Source: Chitinophagaceae bacterium
GTDB lineage: Bacteria > Bacteroidota > Bacteroidia > Chitinophagales > Chitinophagaceae
DNA length: 41,012 bases
Direction: 5' to 3'
Assembly: GCA_947447005.1 (NCBI GenBank)
Contig: CANFHO010000013.1
Location: 1-41,012, forward strand
Each line of letters begins with the position of its first letter. Position 1 is the first letter of the stretch. A program made the position numbers and the translations under genes. A model generated the notes under the pieces. The model saw only the letters and a program-made list of their open reading frames with translations. It was not told the DNA's origin and searched no databases. This document shows, piece after piece, positions 8,296 through 15,149 of the stretch.

Positions 8296-10743
8296 TTAAT
8301 TATTTATTGATCTTAATATATCCGCAAATACACCACTGGCCGTTACTTCAGCACCTGCTCCGGCGCCTTTGATTACCAATGGCTGTTCCGCATATCTTTC
8401 CGTTTGAAAGAGTACAATATTGTCTTTCCCATATAAATGATACATTTCGCTTTCTGGAGAAATATGTTGTAAGCCAACTTCTGCTTTTCCATTGTTGAAG
8501 GATGCCACAAATTTTAATTTAGCATTGTTTTTTTGTGCCTCTTGCAGCAATGATGAAAAATGATTTTCATGCTTTGCCAATTCGATATAGAAATCTTCAA
8601 CAGTTCCTTGCATACATGATGCAGGCAAGAAGGAGTTACAAAGTATTTCATCCATTTCCAACGGCATTCCACTTTCTCTGACCAATATCATAATCTTACG
8701 CATTACATCCTTACCACTGAGATCCAGTCTTGGGTCTGGCTCTGTATAGCCTTCAGCCTGTGCTTGCTTTACAACACTGGCAAATGTGTTTTTGCCATCA
8801 TAGTGATTGAAAACAAAATTGAGCGTTCCGCTTAACACGGCATGGATGCTCTTGATGCTATCTCCACTTCTTGTCAAATCATTCAATGTGCCAATGATGG
8901 GCAAGGCGGCTCCTACATTTGTTTCGAAAAGAAATTTGCAATTGTATGAAACAGCCATCTCTTTTAATGACCTGTATACTTCATAGCTGTCAGATGCTGC
9001 AATCTTATTGCATGCTACAACCGACATGGATCTTTTCAGCGCATGTGTATATAGCTGGGGAATCATTTCATTGGCTGTCATATCAACCAATACACTATTT
9101 CTAAGGTTTAAGGAAGTCATTTTTTCTACAAACTTTACAGGGTCTGCTTTTTCAGCGCCATTGAGTTTTTGTTCCCATTTTTCAATGGCGAGACTATCAC
9201 TTGAAATCAACATTTTTCTGCTGTTGCAAAGTCCCTTGATATTTATTTTTAATTTTTGTGATTGCTCAATACTCTCTGCCTGATGGATAATTTGTGCGAT
9301 CAGTTTTCTTCCAACATTTCCTGTTCCGATGATGAAAAGGTTCAATTCTTTTTTTGCACTTTCAAAGAATGATTCATGTAATACATTCAGTGTTTTTTCA
9401 AGGTCAGATGTTTTTATGACTGATGAAATATTTCTTTCGTTGGATCCTTGTGCTATTGCACGAATGTTGATGCCATTCCTTCCCATGGCAGAAAACATTC
9501 TTCCGCTGATACCGGGGTGACTTTTCATGCTATCTCCAACCAATGCTACAATCGTATAGTCGTTTTCAACAAGGATTGGTTCAATGGAACCCTGTGCTAT
9601 TTCAAGTTGGAATTCTGCTGCAAGGCTTTGTTGGGCCAGATTCGCATCTTTATCTAACACCCCCACACAGATCGAATGTTCGGAGGCTCCTTGGGTAATG
9701 AAATTGATATTGATACCAGTATTGTTCAAGGTACTGAACATCCTTTTTGAGAATCCAGGAATTCCAATCATTCCGCTTCCTTCTATGTTGATCAGTGCTA
9801 TCCCTTTCAAATTTGAAATGCCTTTGATGACGTCCCTGTCAGCATTTCCTTTGTCATTGATTATACTACCTTTTTCCTCAGGCTTATTGATATTCTTGAT
9901 GGCAATCTGAATTTTTTTCTTGAATACCTCTTCTAAGGCAGGTGGGTACATGATGCTAGCCTCAAAATGCGAAAGTTCCATGGCTTCTTCATAGTTCAGT
10001 TCTTTGATCACTCTTGCATTTTTTACAAGTGATGTATCGGCCGTAGTGAGGCCATCGTTAGAAGTCCATATTTCAAGCAAGGAAGCATCTTTTAATACAG
10101 CAATAACGGAAGCAGATTGATCTGAGCCCCCTTTTTTCAGATGAAGATTGCTTCCTTTTTTTGATCGTGCAATACCGCCAGGAATGATATAAATAGTTTC
10201 TTTTTGCTGTGGCGACAGGTTTTTCAGATTTGCACTGGATAGCGAAATGTTGATCTGAACGCGACTATCTTTTGTTTCTGCAACGAATATATCCCTGGCA
10301 TCTTGCCAAGTGATTGCATTGTTTTGAGCTTTGGAATAAGCAGCAACCAGGAATGAGTCAAGAATGGCAGCATAACACTGGATACTGTCTAGGGTATTGG
10401 CCGGACATTCACCTATCAGTGATATTCCCTTGCATAGATCATCAATTTCATTAAAACGTTGTTTGATGAAACTGAGTGTGCTGCTTTGTTCTTGCACTGG
10501 AATCAATTTTCTCGCCAAATCGAGGTATTCTTTTTCCAGGATGGCCAATTCATCTGAAAAAGAAGCATGTTTGTTTTCTGCTTTTCGGGCAAGTTCTATC
10601 AATTGTTTTTCCGTTTCAGGGTTGGCGCTGACAATGATATGTGAGATTGAATGATCTGCTAATGAATCATGTATGATGCGTGCAACTTTTATATAGCCTT
10701 CATGGCTGTTGAAAAGACTGCCTTCGAATTTTAAAACTTTCAT
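8296..10743 (-). CDS. thrA: ThrA-type fusion: degenerate aspartokinase domain, ACT domains, homoserine dehydrogenase
   Basis: 815 residues from ATG at 10741-10743 (MKVLKFEGS); the open frame extends to a TTG at 10824 without homology. Order: aspartokinase-like 1-290, two ACT-type regulatory domains at about 305-380 and 395-460, homoserine dehydrogenase 468-815. The dehydrogenase looks intact: NAD(P) loop FIIGTGNVGRK (470-480), NK at 579-580, TNVGAALPIIGTL, and YTEPDPRLDLSGKDVMRK (666-683). It reduces aspartate semialdehyde to homoserine. The kinase half is unusual. The usual KFGG(T/S)S is KFEGSL (5-10), the GE-x-x-S aspartate site is replaced by AAILDS (125-130), LGRGGSD is LKKGGSD, WTDVDG is WTSNDG, and FGAK is FEAS. 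I infer a kinase-dead regulatory domain, with aspartate phosphorylation supplied by another LysC-type enzyme. Confidence 0.92.
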   Translation of the reverse strand: MKVLKFEGSLFNSHEGYIKVARIIHDSLADHSISHIIVSANPETEKQLIELARKAENKHASFSDELAILEKEYLDLARKLIPVQEQSSTLSFIKQRFNEIDDLCKGISLIGECPANTLDSIQCYAAILDSFLVAAYSKAQNNAITWQDARDIFVAETKDSRVQINISLSSANLKNLSPQQKETIYIIPGGIARSKKGSNLHLKKGGSDQSASVIAVLKDASLLEIWTSNDGLTTADTSLVKNARVIKELNYEEAMELSHFEASIMYPPALEEVFKKKIQIAIKNINKPEEKGSIINDKGNADRDVIKGISNLKGIALINIEGSGMIGIPGFSKRMFSTLNNTGININFITQGASEHSICVGVLDKDANLAQQSLAAEFQLEIAQGSIEPILVENDYTIVALVGDSMKSHPGISGRMFSAMGRNGINIRAIAQGSNERNISSVIKTSDLEKTLNVLHESFFESAKKELNLFIIGTGNVGRKLIAQIIHQAESIEQSQKLKINIKGLCNSRKMLISSDSLAIEKWEQKLNGAEKADPVKFVEKMTSLNLRNSVLVDMTANEMIPQLYTHALKRSMSVVACNKIAASDSYEVYRSLKEMAVSYNCKFLFETNVGAALPIIGTLNDLTRSGDSIKSIHAVLSGTLNFVFNHYDGKNTFASVVKQAQAEGYTEPDPRLDLSGKDVMRKIMILVRESGMPLEMDEILCNSFLPASCMQGTVEDFYIELAKHENHFSSLLQEAQKNNAKLKFVASFNNGKAEVGLQHISPESEMYHLYGKDNIVLFQTERYAEQPLVIKGAGAGAEVTASGVFADILRSINN

Positions 10744-10828
10744 GCGATTGGTGATTATATAGTGAACGGTTAGGATAGGAACTTCCTGTGTGTCATGGCC
10801 TAAGCCCAATGGATAATATGGCAAATTT

Positions 10829-10885
10829 CAACCCTTAACGGGTTGTTGTTGTAAATGTGGTAGTCGTTGCAGAAAATATCTGCAA
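10829..10885 (-). promoter_or_regulatory. Paired hairpins in the thr leader (attenuator region)
   Basis: Read on the minus strand, the leader contains TTGCAGA-TATTT-TCTGCAA (10867-10885, 7-bp stem), immediately before the threonine codons, and CAACCC-GTTAA-GGGTTG (10829-10845, 6-bp stem), which includes the last threonine and arginine codons and places the leader stop codon in its loop. A ribosome stalled at the threonine run would cover the space between them, while one reaching the stop would melt the second. This geometry suits translation-dependent control, but I cannot identify the terminator form by eye. Confidence 0.5.
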
Positions 10886-10921
10886 AATTGAGATTACATT
10901 GTATGTTTTTATGACTTCCAC
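10835..10921 (-). CDS. thrL: Threonine-rich leader peptide of the thr operon (putative)
   Basis: A 28-codon frame upstream of thrA, starting at GTG 10919-10921 and stopping with TAA at 10835-10837. Its C-terminal half reads ATTTTFTTTTR: eight of the last ten residues before the stop are threonine, and isoleucine codons also occur earlier. This is the classical composition of thr-operon attenuation leaders (ThrL of Enterobacteria is Thr- and Ile-rich). A TTG at 10883-10885 is an alternative start giving 16 residues. The frame begins ~16 bases after a consensus TAnnTTTG promoter, and 91 bases separate its stop from the thrA ATG. Two hairpins overlap it (10867-10885 and 10829-10845). I see no GC-rich hairpin with a U-run, so the downstream switching mechanism is unclear. 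The composition is directly visible; the regulatory role is inferred. Confidence 0.68.
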   Translation of the reverse strand: MEVIKTYNVISILQIFSATTTTFTTTTR

Positions 10922-10936
10922 GCTCTTTTGATGATA

Positions 10937-10963
10937 CAAATATAATGAAAATCGGGAATTGCA
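10937..10963 (-). promoter_or_regulatory. Promoter of the thr operon
   Basis: On the minus strand TATATTTG at 10937-10944 is an exact match to the Bacteroidota -7 element TAnnTTTG, with a TTG 17 bases upstream as the -33 element. Transcription would begin about 5-8 bases downstream, only about ten bases before the GTG of the threonine-rich leader frame. Confidence 0.65.
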
Positions 10964-11019
10964 ATATTTATTTTAATTTTACACCCGTTTGATTGCCATT
11001 TCCTCTAATAAATAAGAAT

Positions 11020-13596
11020 ATGTATAATTTATCTGCAACGGAGTTGAAGAAATTCAACAACGAGGTTGGCATCAAATACCAGCTTTATAACAGCCTCTTC
11101 ACATCTCTCCCTTTTCATAAAATTGAAAAGACGGGCATCTTGTTATCTCTTTTGCAATCCAATTGTGAAGATGGTTTCAAGAAAAAACAGAGCCCCATTG
11201 AAATTATCAATGAGTTTTTCAGCCGTCATACCACATACCAAAATGAACAACAGCAATTGGATGTATTGTTCAGATTTGTTCAATATGTTGAACGACAGGT
11301 TGTATTGTTTGATGCACTTGAAGATGCAGCTTTCACCCGATTGAATGATATGCATGGAGTAGGTACGGTAAAACATTTGGAAACGGAAGTTGATCTTCAT
11401 GAAAAGCAATCGCAACTGCATAAAAAAATGAAGGACTTTGCTGTGAGACTTGTTCTGACCGCACATCCTACTCAATTTTATCCAGGTTCAGTATTGGGAA
11501 TTATCAATGACCTATCAAAATCAATTGCGGAGAATAATCTCTCTCAGATAAATATCTATCTACAACAATTGGGTAAAACGCCATTTTTTAAAAAGCTAAA
11601 ACCAACACCATACGACGAGGCCATCAGTTTGGTCTGGTATTTGGAAAATGTGTTTTATCATGCCAGTGGAAGAATAGTCAATGAATTAAAAAATCATTAT
11701 CACGATATTTTTGATATCAACAATCCGCTTATAAAAATGGGCTTTTGGCCAGGCGGGGATAGAGATGGAAATCCTTTTGTGACAAGTGATATAACTTTGC
11801 GTGTAGCAGAAGCTTTGAGAGGAAGTATTATAAAATGTTATTATCTGGATATCAGGAAACTAAGAAGGAGACTGACTTTTGAGGGAGTTGAAAATAAGTT
11901 ACATGAGTTGGAAAATAAGCTTTACAATAATATTTTCATCCCCGGACAAAGAACAAATTTAACTAAGGATGAAATTCTTCAAACCTTATCAGAGATCAAG
12001 GAAACCATTTTGTTCAATCACAATGGGTTGTTTCTGAATCTGGTTGAAGGACTCATCAACAGAGTTCAATTGTTTGGCTTGCATTTTGCTTCACTTGATA
12101 TCAGGCAAGACAGTTCTGTTCATACCAAAGCAATAGCTGCTTTATCCAATGCTGCAGGACTTTCAGAAAATTATCTGGAACTTTCTGATGAAGATAAAAT
12201 TGATTGGTTGTCAGCTTTGTCATCATCCATCGATTTGAATGATGCATTAGAGCCAATTGTAATAGATACAATTAATTCTGTAAAAGCAATCAAGGATATA
12301 CAAACATTCAATGGTAAACCTGGTTGTGAGCGATATATTATCAGCCAGTGCAATAGCGCAGTAAATATCTTGGAGGTATTTGGTTTGTTTATTCTAGGTG
12401 GTTGGAAAAAAGATTCTATTTCAGTTGATGTGGTTCCTTTGTTTGAAACAATTGAAGATCTTAAGAATGCTGCTGGTGTAATGAATAAACTATATAGTTT
12501 TCCATTGTACAGAGATCATATTAAGAAAAGAAAAGATAAGCAAACTGTAATGTTGGGTTTCAGTGATGGAACAAAAGATGGTGGCTATTTGATGGCCAAT
12601 TTTAGCATTTATAAGGCTAAGCAAGAGCTCACAGCCATCTCCGCAAAATATGGTATTGATGTAATGTTTTTTGATGGCAGGGGAGGTCCTCCCGCACGTG
12701 GTGGAGGTAAAACACATAAATTTTATGCATCCATGGGAAGTGATATTGCCAATAAGGAAATTCAGTTGACTGTTCAGGGACAAACAGTCAGTTCTAATTT
12801 TGGTACCACTGATGCTGCTCAATTCAATATTGAACAACTGATTCATGCTGGTATTGGGAATGATATATTTTCTGATGGGAAAAATACATTCAATGAACAG
12901 GAAAAAATGTTGATGCAACAATTGGCAGATGAAAGTTTCAAATCTTATAAGTCATTGAAAGAAGATCCTCAATTTCTGAACTATCTTGTTCATGTGAGCC
13001 CATTGCGCTTTTACGCTGAAACCAATATTGGCAGCCGACCCACTAAACGTGGAGGAAGCAGCAGATTGTCGTTGCAGGATCTTAGGGCCATTCCATTTGT
13101 TGGTGCATGGAGTCAATTGAAACAAAATGTTACAGGCTATTATGGAGTTGGAACCGCCATTAAAAAGATGGAGGAGTTGGGGATGATGCAAGATTTGAAA
13201 GCATTGTATCAGCGATCATCATTTTTTAGAACATTGATTGACAACTGTGAGATGGCTATGAAAAAATGTTTTTTCCCTTTAACTGCATACCTTTCTGATC
13301 ATCCAACCTATGGTGAGTTATGGAGAAAGATAGAAGCGGAATTTGAACTTACGCGTAAATACATTTTGATGATGTCTGGTAAAACAGAGTTGATGGCTGA
13401 CTACCCCATTGAACAGATATCCATTCAAACACGTGAGCGAATCGTTTTGCCTATTACAACCATCCAACAATATGCCATTTCAAAAGTGAGAGAAATGGAG
13501 GAGCATAATATACAATCTCCATTGAGAAGTAGTTATGAAAAGCTTGTAATGCGATGTTCATTTGGAATTATCAATGCAGGAAGAAATTCAGCTTAA
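11020..13596 (+). CDS. ppc: Phosphoenolpyruvate carboxylase
   Basis: 858 residues from the ATG at 11020 (MYNLSATELKKFNNE); the frame opens at a TTG at 10993. It catalyses PEP + bicarbonate to oxaloacetate + phosphate, the anaplerotic reaction feeding aspartate-family amino acids. Key residues are visible: VLTAHPT with catalytic His149, GGDRDGNPFVT, LDIRQDSSVHTKAI, the GFSDGTKDGGYL segment, and the mobile loop DGRGGPPARGGG with Arg554. HPT is followed by QFYPGSV, as I recall for Bacteroidota enzymes. The C-terminus ends RNSA, close to the RNTG of the E. coli enzyme. It is divergent from the thr operon, so the two units that make and use oxaloacetate-derived carbon share one intergenic region. 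Confidence 0.97.
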   Translation: MYNLSATELKKFNNEVGIKYQLYNSLFTSLPFHKIEKTGILLSLLQSNCEDGFKKKQSPIEIINEFFSRHTTYQNEQQQLDVLFRFVQYVERQVVLFDALEDAAFTRLNDMHGVGTVKHLETEVDLHEKQSQLHKKMKDFAVRLVLTAHPTQFYPGSVLGIINDLSKSIAENNLSQINIYLQQLGKTPFFKKLKPTPYDEAISLVWYLENVFYHASGRIVNELKNHYHDIFDINNPLIKMGFWPGGDRDGNPFVTSDITLRVAEALRGSIIKCYYLDIRKLRRRLTFEGVENKLHELENKLYNNIFIPGQRTNLTKDEILQTLSEIKETILFNHNGLFLNLVEGLINRVQLFGLHFASLDIRQDSSVHTKAIAALSNAAGLSENYLELSDEDKIDWLSALSSSIDLNDALEPIVIDTINSVKAIKDIQTFNGKPGCERYIISQCNSAVNILEVFGLFILGGWKKDSISVDVVPLFETIEDLKNAAGVMNKLYSFPLYRDHIKKRKDKQTVMLGFSDGTKDGGYLMANFSIYKAKQELTAISAKYGIDVMFFDGRGGPPARGGGKTHKFYASMGSDIANKEIQLTVQGQTVSSNFGTTDAAQFNIEQLIHAGIGNDIFSDGKNTFNEQEKMLMQQLADESFKSYKSLKEDPQFLNYLVHVSPLRFYAETNIGSRPTKRGGSSRLSLQDLRAIPFVGAWSQLKQNVTGYYGVGTAIKKMEELGMMQDLKALYQRSSFFRTLIDNCEMAMKKCFFPLTAYLSDHPTYGELWRKIEAEFELTRKYILMMSGKTELMADYPIEQISIQTRERIVLPITTIQQYAISKVREMEEHNIQSPLRSSYEKLVMRCSFGIINAGRNSA

Positions 13597-13626
13597 AAGG
13601 AGAAAAGAGAATTGAGAATATTTTTT

Positions 13627-14130
13627 TCAGTAATCTTCTTTTTTCTCCACTTCTAATGAAAGCATCATATAACAAAGACCGAAAACCAGCACAATTCTAT
13701 TCGCACTTGAAAGTCCGTTCCATGTGGTGCTTTGCCACATTCCGAACCATTCACCACCTATCACTTCAAATCCAATAAACCATAGTGCAATTCCAATTGT
13801 AATTCCAATGAATGCATTTTTCTTTGCTTTTTTAAATAAAGGCTCATTCAGATGAATTGCTTTATACATAGAAAATGTACTGCTTAATAGCAATACAGAC
13901 ATCATTGCTTCCATTAATATGATGATGATATATGCAATATGATGTAGGATTGGGCTCGTAATGGATCTGTATTTGATTGTACTGTCTGGGAATATGGTAT
14001 CCATCATCAATACATGCTTTACAAATTCGAAGTTCGTCCAGTAATCTGTTATGTTTCCCAAACTGATTAGTAGACTTAAAAGGCCTATCCCAAATACAGT
14101 AATAAGCTGTACATATCTTTTTGTATGCAT
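13627..14130 (-). CDS. DUF2165 family membrane protein
   Basis: 167 residues with four hydrophobic helices: near 7-26 (VQLITVFGIGLLSLLISLGN), 62-84 (ILHHIAYIIIILMEAMMSVLLLS), 107-127 (AFIGITIGIALWFIGFEVIGG) and 143-160 (ANRIVLVFGLCYMMLSLE). The motif combination MMDTIFPDSTIKYRSI and GGEWFGMWQSTTWNG is characteristic of the DUF2165 small integral membrane family, whose function is unknown. The ATG at 14128-14130 is clear. Its 3' end faces ppc with only 30 bp between the stops. Confidence 0.87.
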   Translation of the reverse strand: MHTKRYVQLITVFGIGLLSLLISLGNITDYWTNFEFVKHVLMMDTIFPDSTIKYRSITSPILHHIAYIIIILMEAMMSVLLLSSTFSMYKAIHLNEPLFKKAKKNAFIGITIGIALWFIGFEVIGGEWFGMWQSTTWNGLSSANRIVLVFGLCYMMLSLEVEKKEDY

Positions 14131-14185
14131 CGAATTAAAATTATGTAGTTAGTATTTTAGTGTGTTTCTTACAGATCTTTTGTTT

Positions 14186-14647
14186 TTATTCAGTTTCAAT
14201 GTGATCGGAATGAACTTTTTTTTCAATGAACTCAAATAGCCATGTTACAATTACAAGCAAGATTGTCAATACAATTGGAATGATGTACATATTGCTTCCG
14301 ATCAATATACTGATGCCACTTACTGCCCAAATGAATGCTGCTGTTGTTACACCAGTTACCTTTTTGTCTGATTTGACAATAGCACCAGCACCTAAAAATC
14401 CAATACCTGTTGCAATTTGCCCAATGATTCTGGTAGGATCTATGTTGACATTCTTTTCTGCTAAATAAAATCCAAGGGAAGAATAAAGTGTGCATCCTAC
14501 ACATATTAAAATCAATGTTCTGATTCCTGCAGGTTTGTGTCTTTTTTCTCTGCCATATCCTATAATTAAACCGCACAATGTGGCTGTAATAAATTGTGGC
14601 AGAAGTCTTTGTATAAAAAATTCATATTCATTGGTAATAAAACTCAT
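14186..14647 (-). CDS. MgtC/SapB family membrane protein
   Basis: 153 residues. The N-terminal MgtC/SapB membrane domain is evident: LIIGYGREKRHKPAGIRTLILICVGCTLYSSLGFY, then RIIGQIATGIGFLGAGAIVKSDKKVTGVTTAAFIWAVSGISILIGSNMY, with the family hallmark arginine and G-x-G-F-L-G-A-G-A. Helices lie near 18-28, 41-60, 73-90, 97-116 and 120-139. The C-terminal cytoplasmic ACT-like domain found in longer MgtC proteins is absent, so this is a short SapB/YhiD-type member. The family is tied to Mg2+ limitation and acid adaptation or ATP synthase modulation in other bacteria; the role here is not known. Start is ATG 14645-14647. Confidence 0.9.
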   Translation of the reverse strand: MSFITNEYEFFIQRLLPQFITATLCGLIIGYGREKRHKPAGIRTLILICVGCTLYSSLGFYLAEKNVNIDPTRIIGQIATGIGFLGAGAIVKSDKKVTGVTTAAFIWAVSGISILIGSNMYIIPIVLTILLVIVTWLFEFIEKKVHSDHIETE

Positions 14648-14718
14648 CGGAATAGTTTGATGTTAAATTACTTTAATTGAAATGATTTTTAGCTGGTTTA
14701 GCTGAAATTTCTCTTTAA

Positions 14719-14751
14719 TTGAATGCGGAATGGAATGATTCTTTACCTTTG
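14719..14751 (+). promoter_or_regulatory. Promoter of the RNA-binding protein gene
   Basis: TACCTTTG at 14744-14751 matches TAnnTTTG exactly, with TTG at 14719-14721 22 bases upstream. Transcription would start near 14757, leaving only about ten untranslated bases before the ATG at 14766. Confidence 0.6.
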
Positions 14752-14765
14752 GTGAAATCTATTTC

Positions 14766-15107
14766 ATGAATATTTTTGTTGCTGGACTTCCCTACGATCT
14801 TGATGATGCCGAATTAATGGAAATATTTGAGAAATTCGGACAGGTAAATACGGCTAAAGTAGCGATGGATAAATTGACAGGAAAGAGCCGTGGGTTCGGT
14901 TTTGTGGATATGCCTGTGAGAGAAGAAGCGATGGATGCGATTGAGAACCTGAACGATATTTCACTTGGGAAGAAACCATTGGTAGTTAAAGCTGCTGAAG
15001 ATCGTCCACCTTCAGGAGGTGGCGGCAATCAGGGAGGCGGAGGTTTTAACCGCAGGCCTGGCGGCGGCGGTGGAGGCGGTTTCGATCGCGGACCAAGAAG
15101 ATTCTAA
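14766..15107 (+). CDS. RRM RNA-binding protein with glycine-rich tail
   Basis: 113 residues: a single RNA-recognition motif at about 1-76 followed by a Gly/Arg-rich tail. RNP2 is IFVAGL (3-8) and RNP1 is KSRGFGFV (about 39-46) with both aromatic positions present. The tail GGGGNQGGGGFNRRPGGGGGGGF...RRF resembles RGG-type tails of cyanobacterial and Bacteroidota Rbp proteins, which bind RNA with low specificity and are often abundant or cold-induced. It is a single-gene unit, with a consensus promoter and a strong terminator. Confidence 0.94.
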   Translation: MNIFVAGLPYDLDDAELMEIFEKFGQVNTAKVAMDKLTGKSRGFGFVDMPVREEAMDAIENLNDISLGKKPLVVKAAEDRPPSGGGGNQGGGGFNRRPGGGGGGGFDRGPRRF

Positions 15108-15116
15108 TGAATACCG

Positions 15117-15149
15117 TATAAAGGTGCCTTTTGGCACCTTATTTTTTTA
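15117..15149 (+). terminator. Rho-independent terminator of the RRM gene
   Basis: AAGGTGCC (15121-15128), loop TTTT, GGCACCTT (15133-15140), followed by a T-rich run (ATTTTTTTAT). The 8-bp stem is perfect. The 3' arm and T-run overlap the stop codon of the convergent GH78 gene (15139-15141), so the two genes share this end. Confidence 0.9.

Noticed and set aside
10744-10824. Frame extension of ThrA upstream of MKVLKFEGS.
   Set aside because: It starts with TTG, has no aspartokinase homology and overlaps the leader region; the ATG at 10743 begins the family-typical sequence.
13599-13648. Stem GGAGAAAAGAGA / TCTTTTTTCTCC (one G-T pair, 26-base loop) between ppc and the DUF2165 gene.
   Set aside because: Purine-rich/pyrimidine-rich composition, a long loop and no T-run make it a weak terminator candidate; not listed as a feature.
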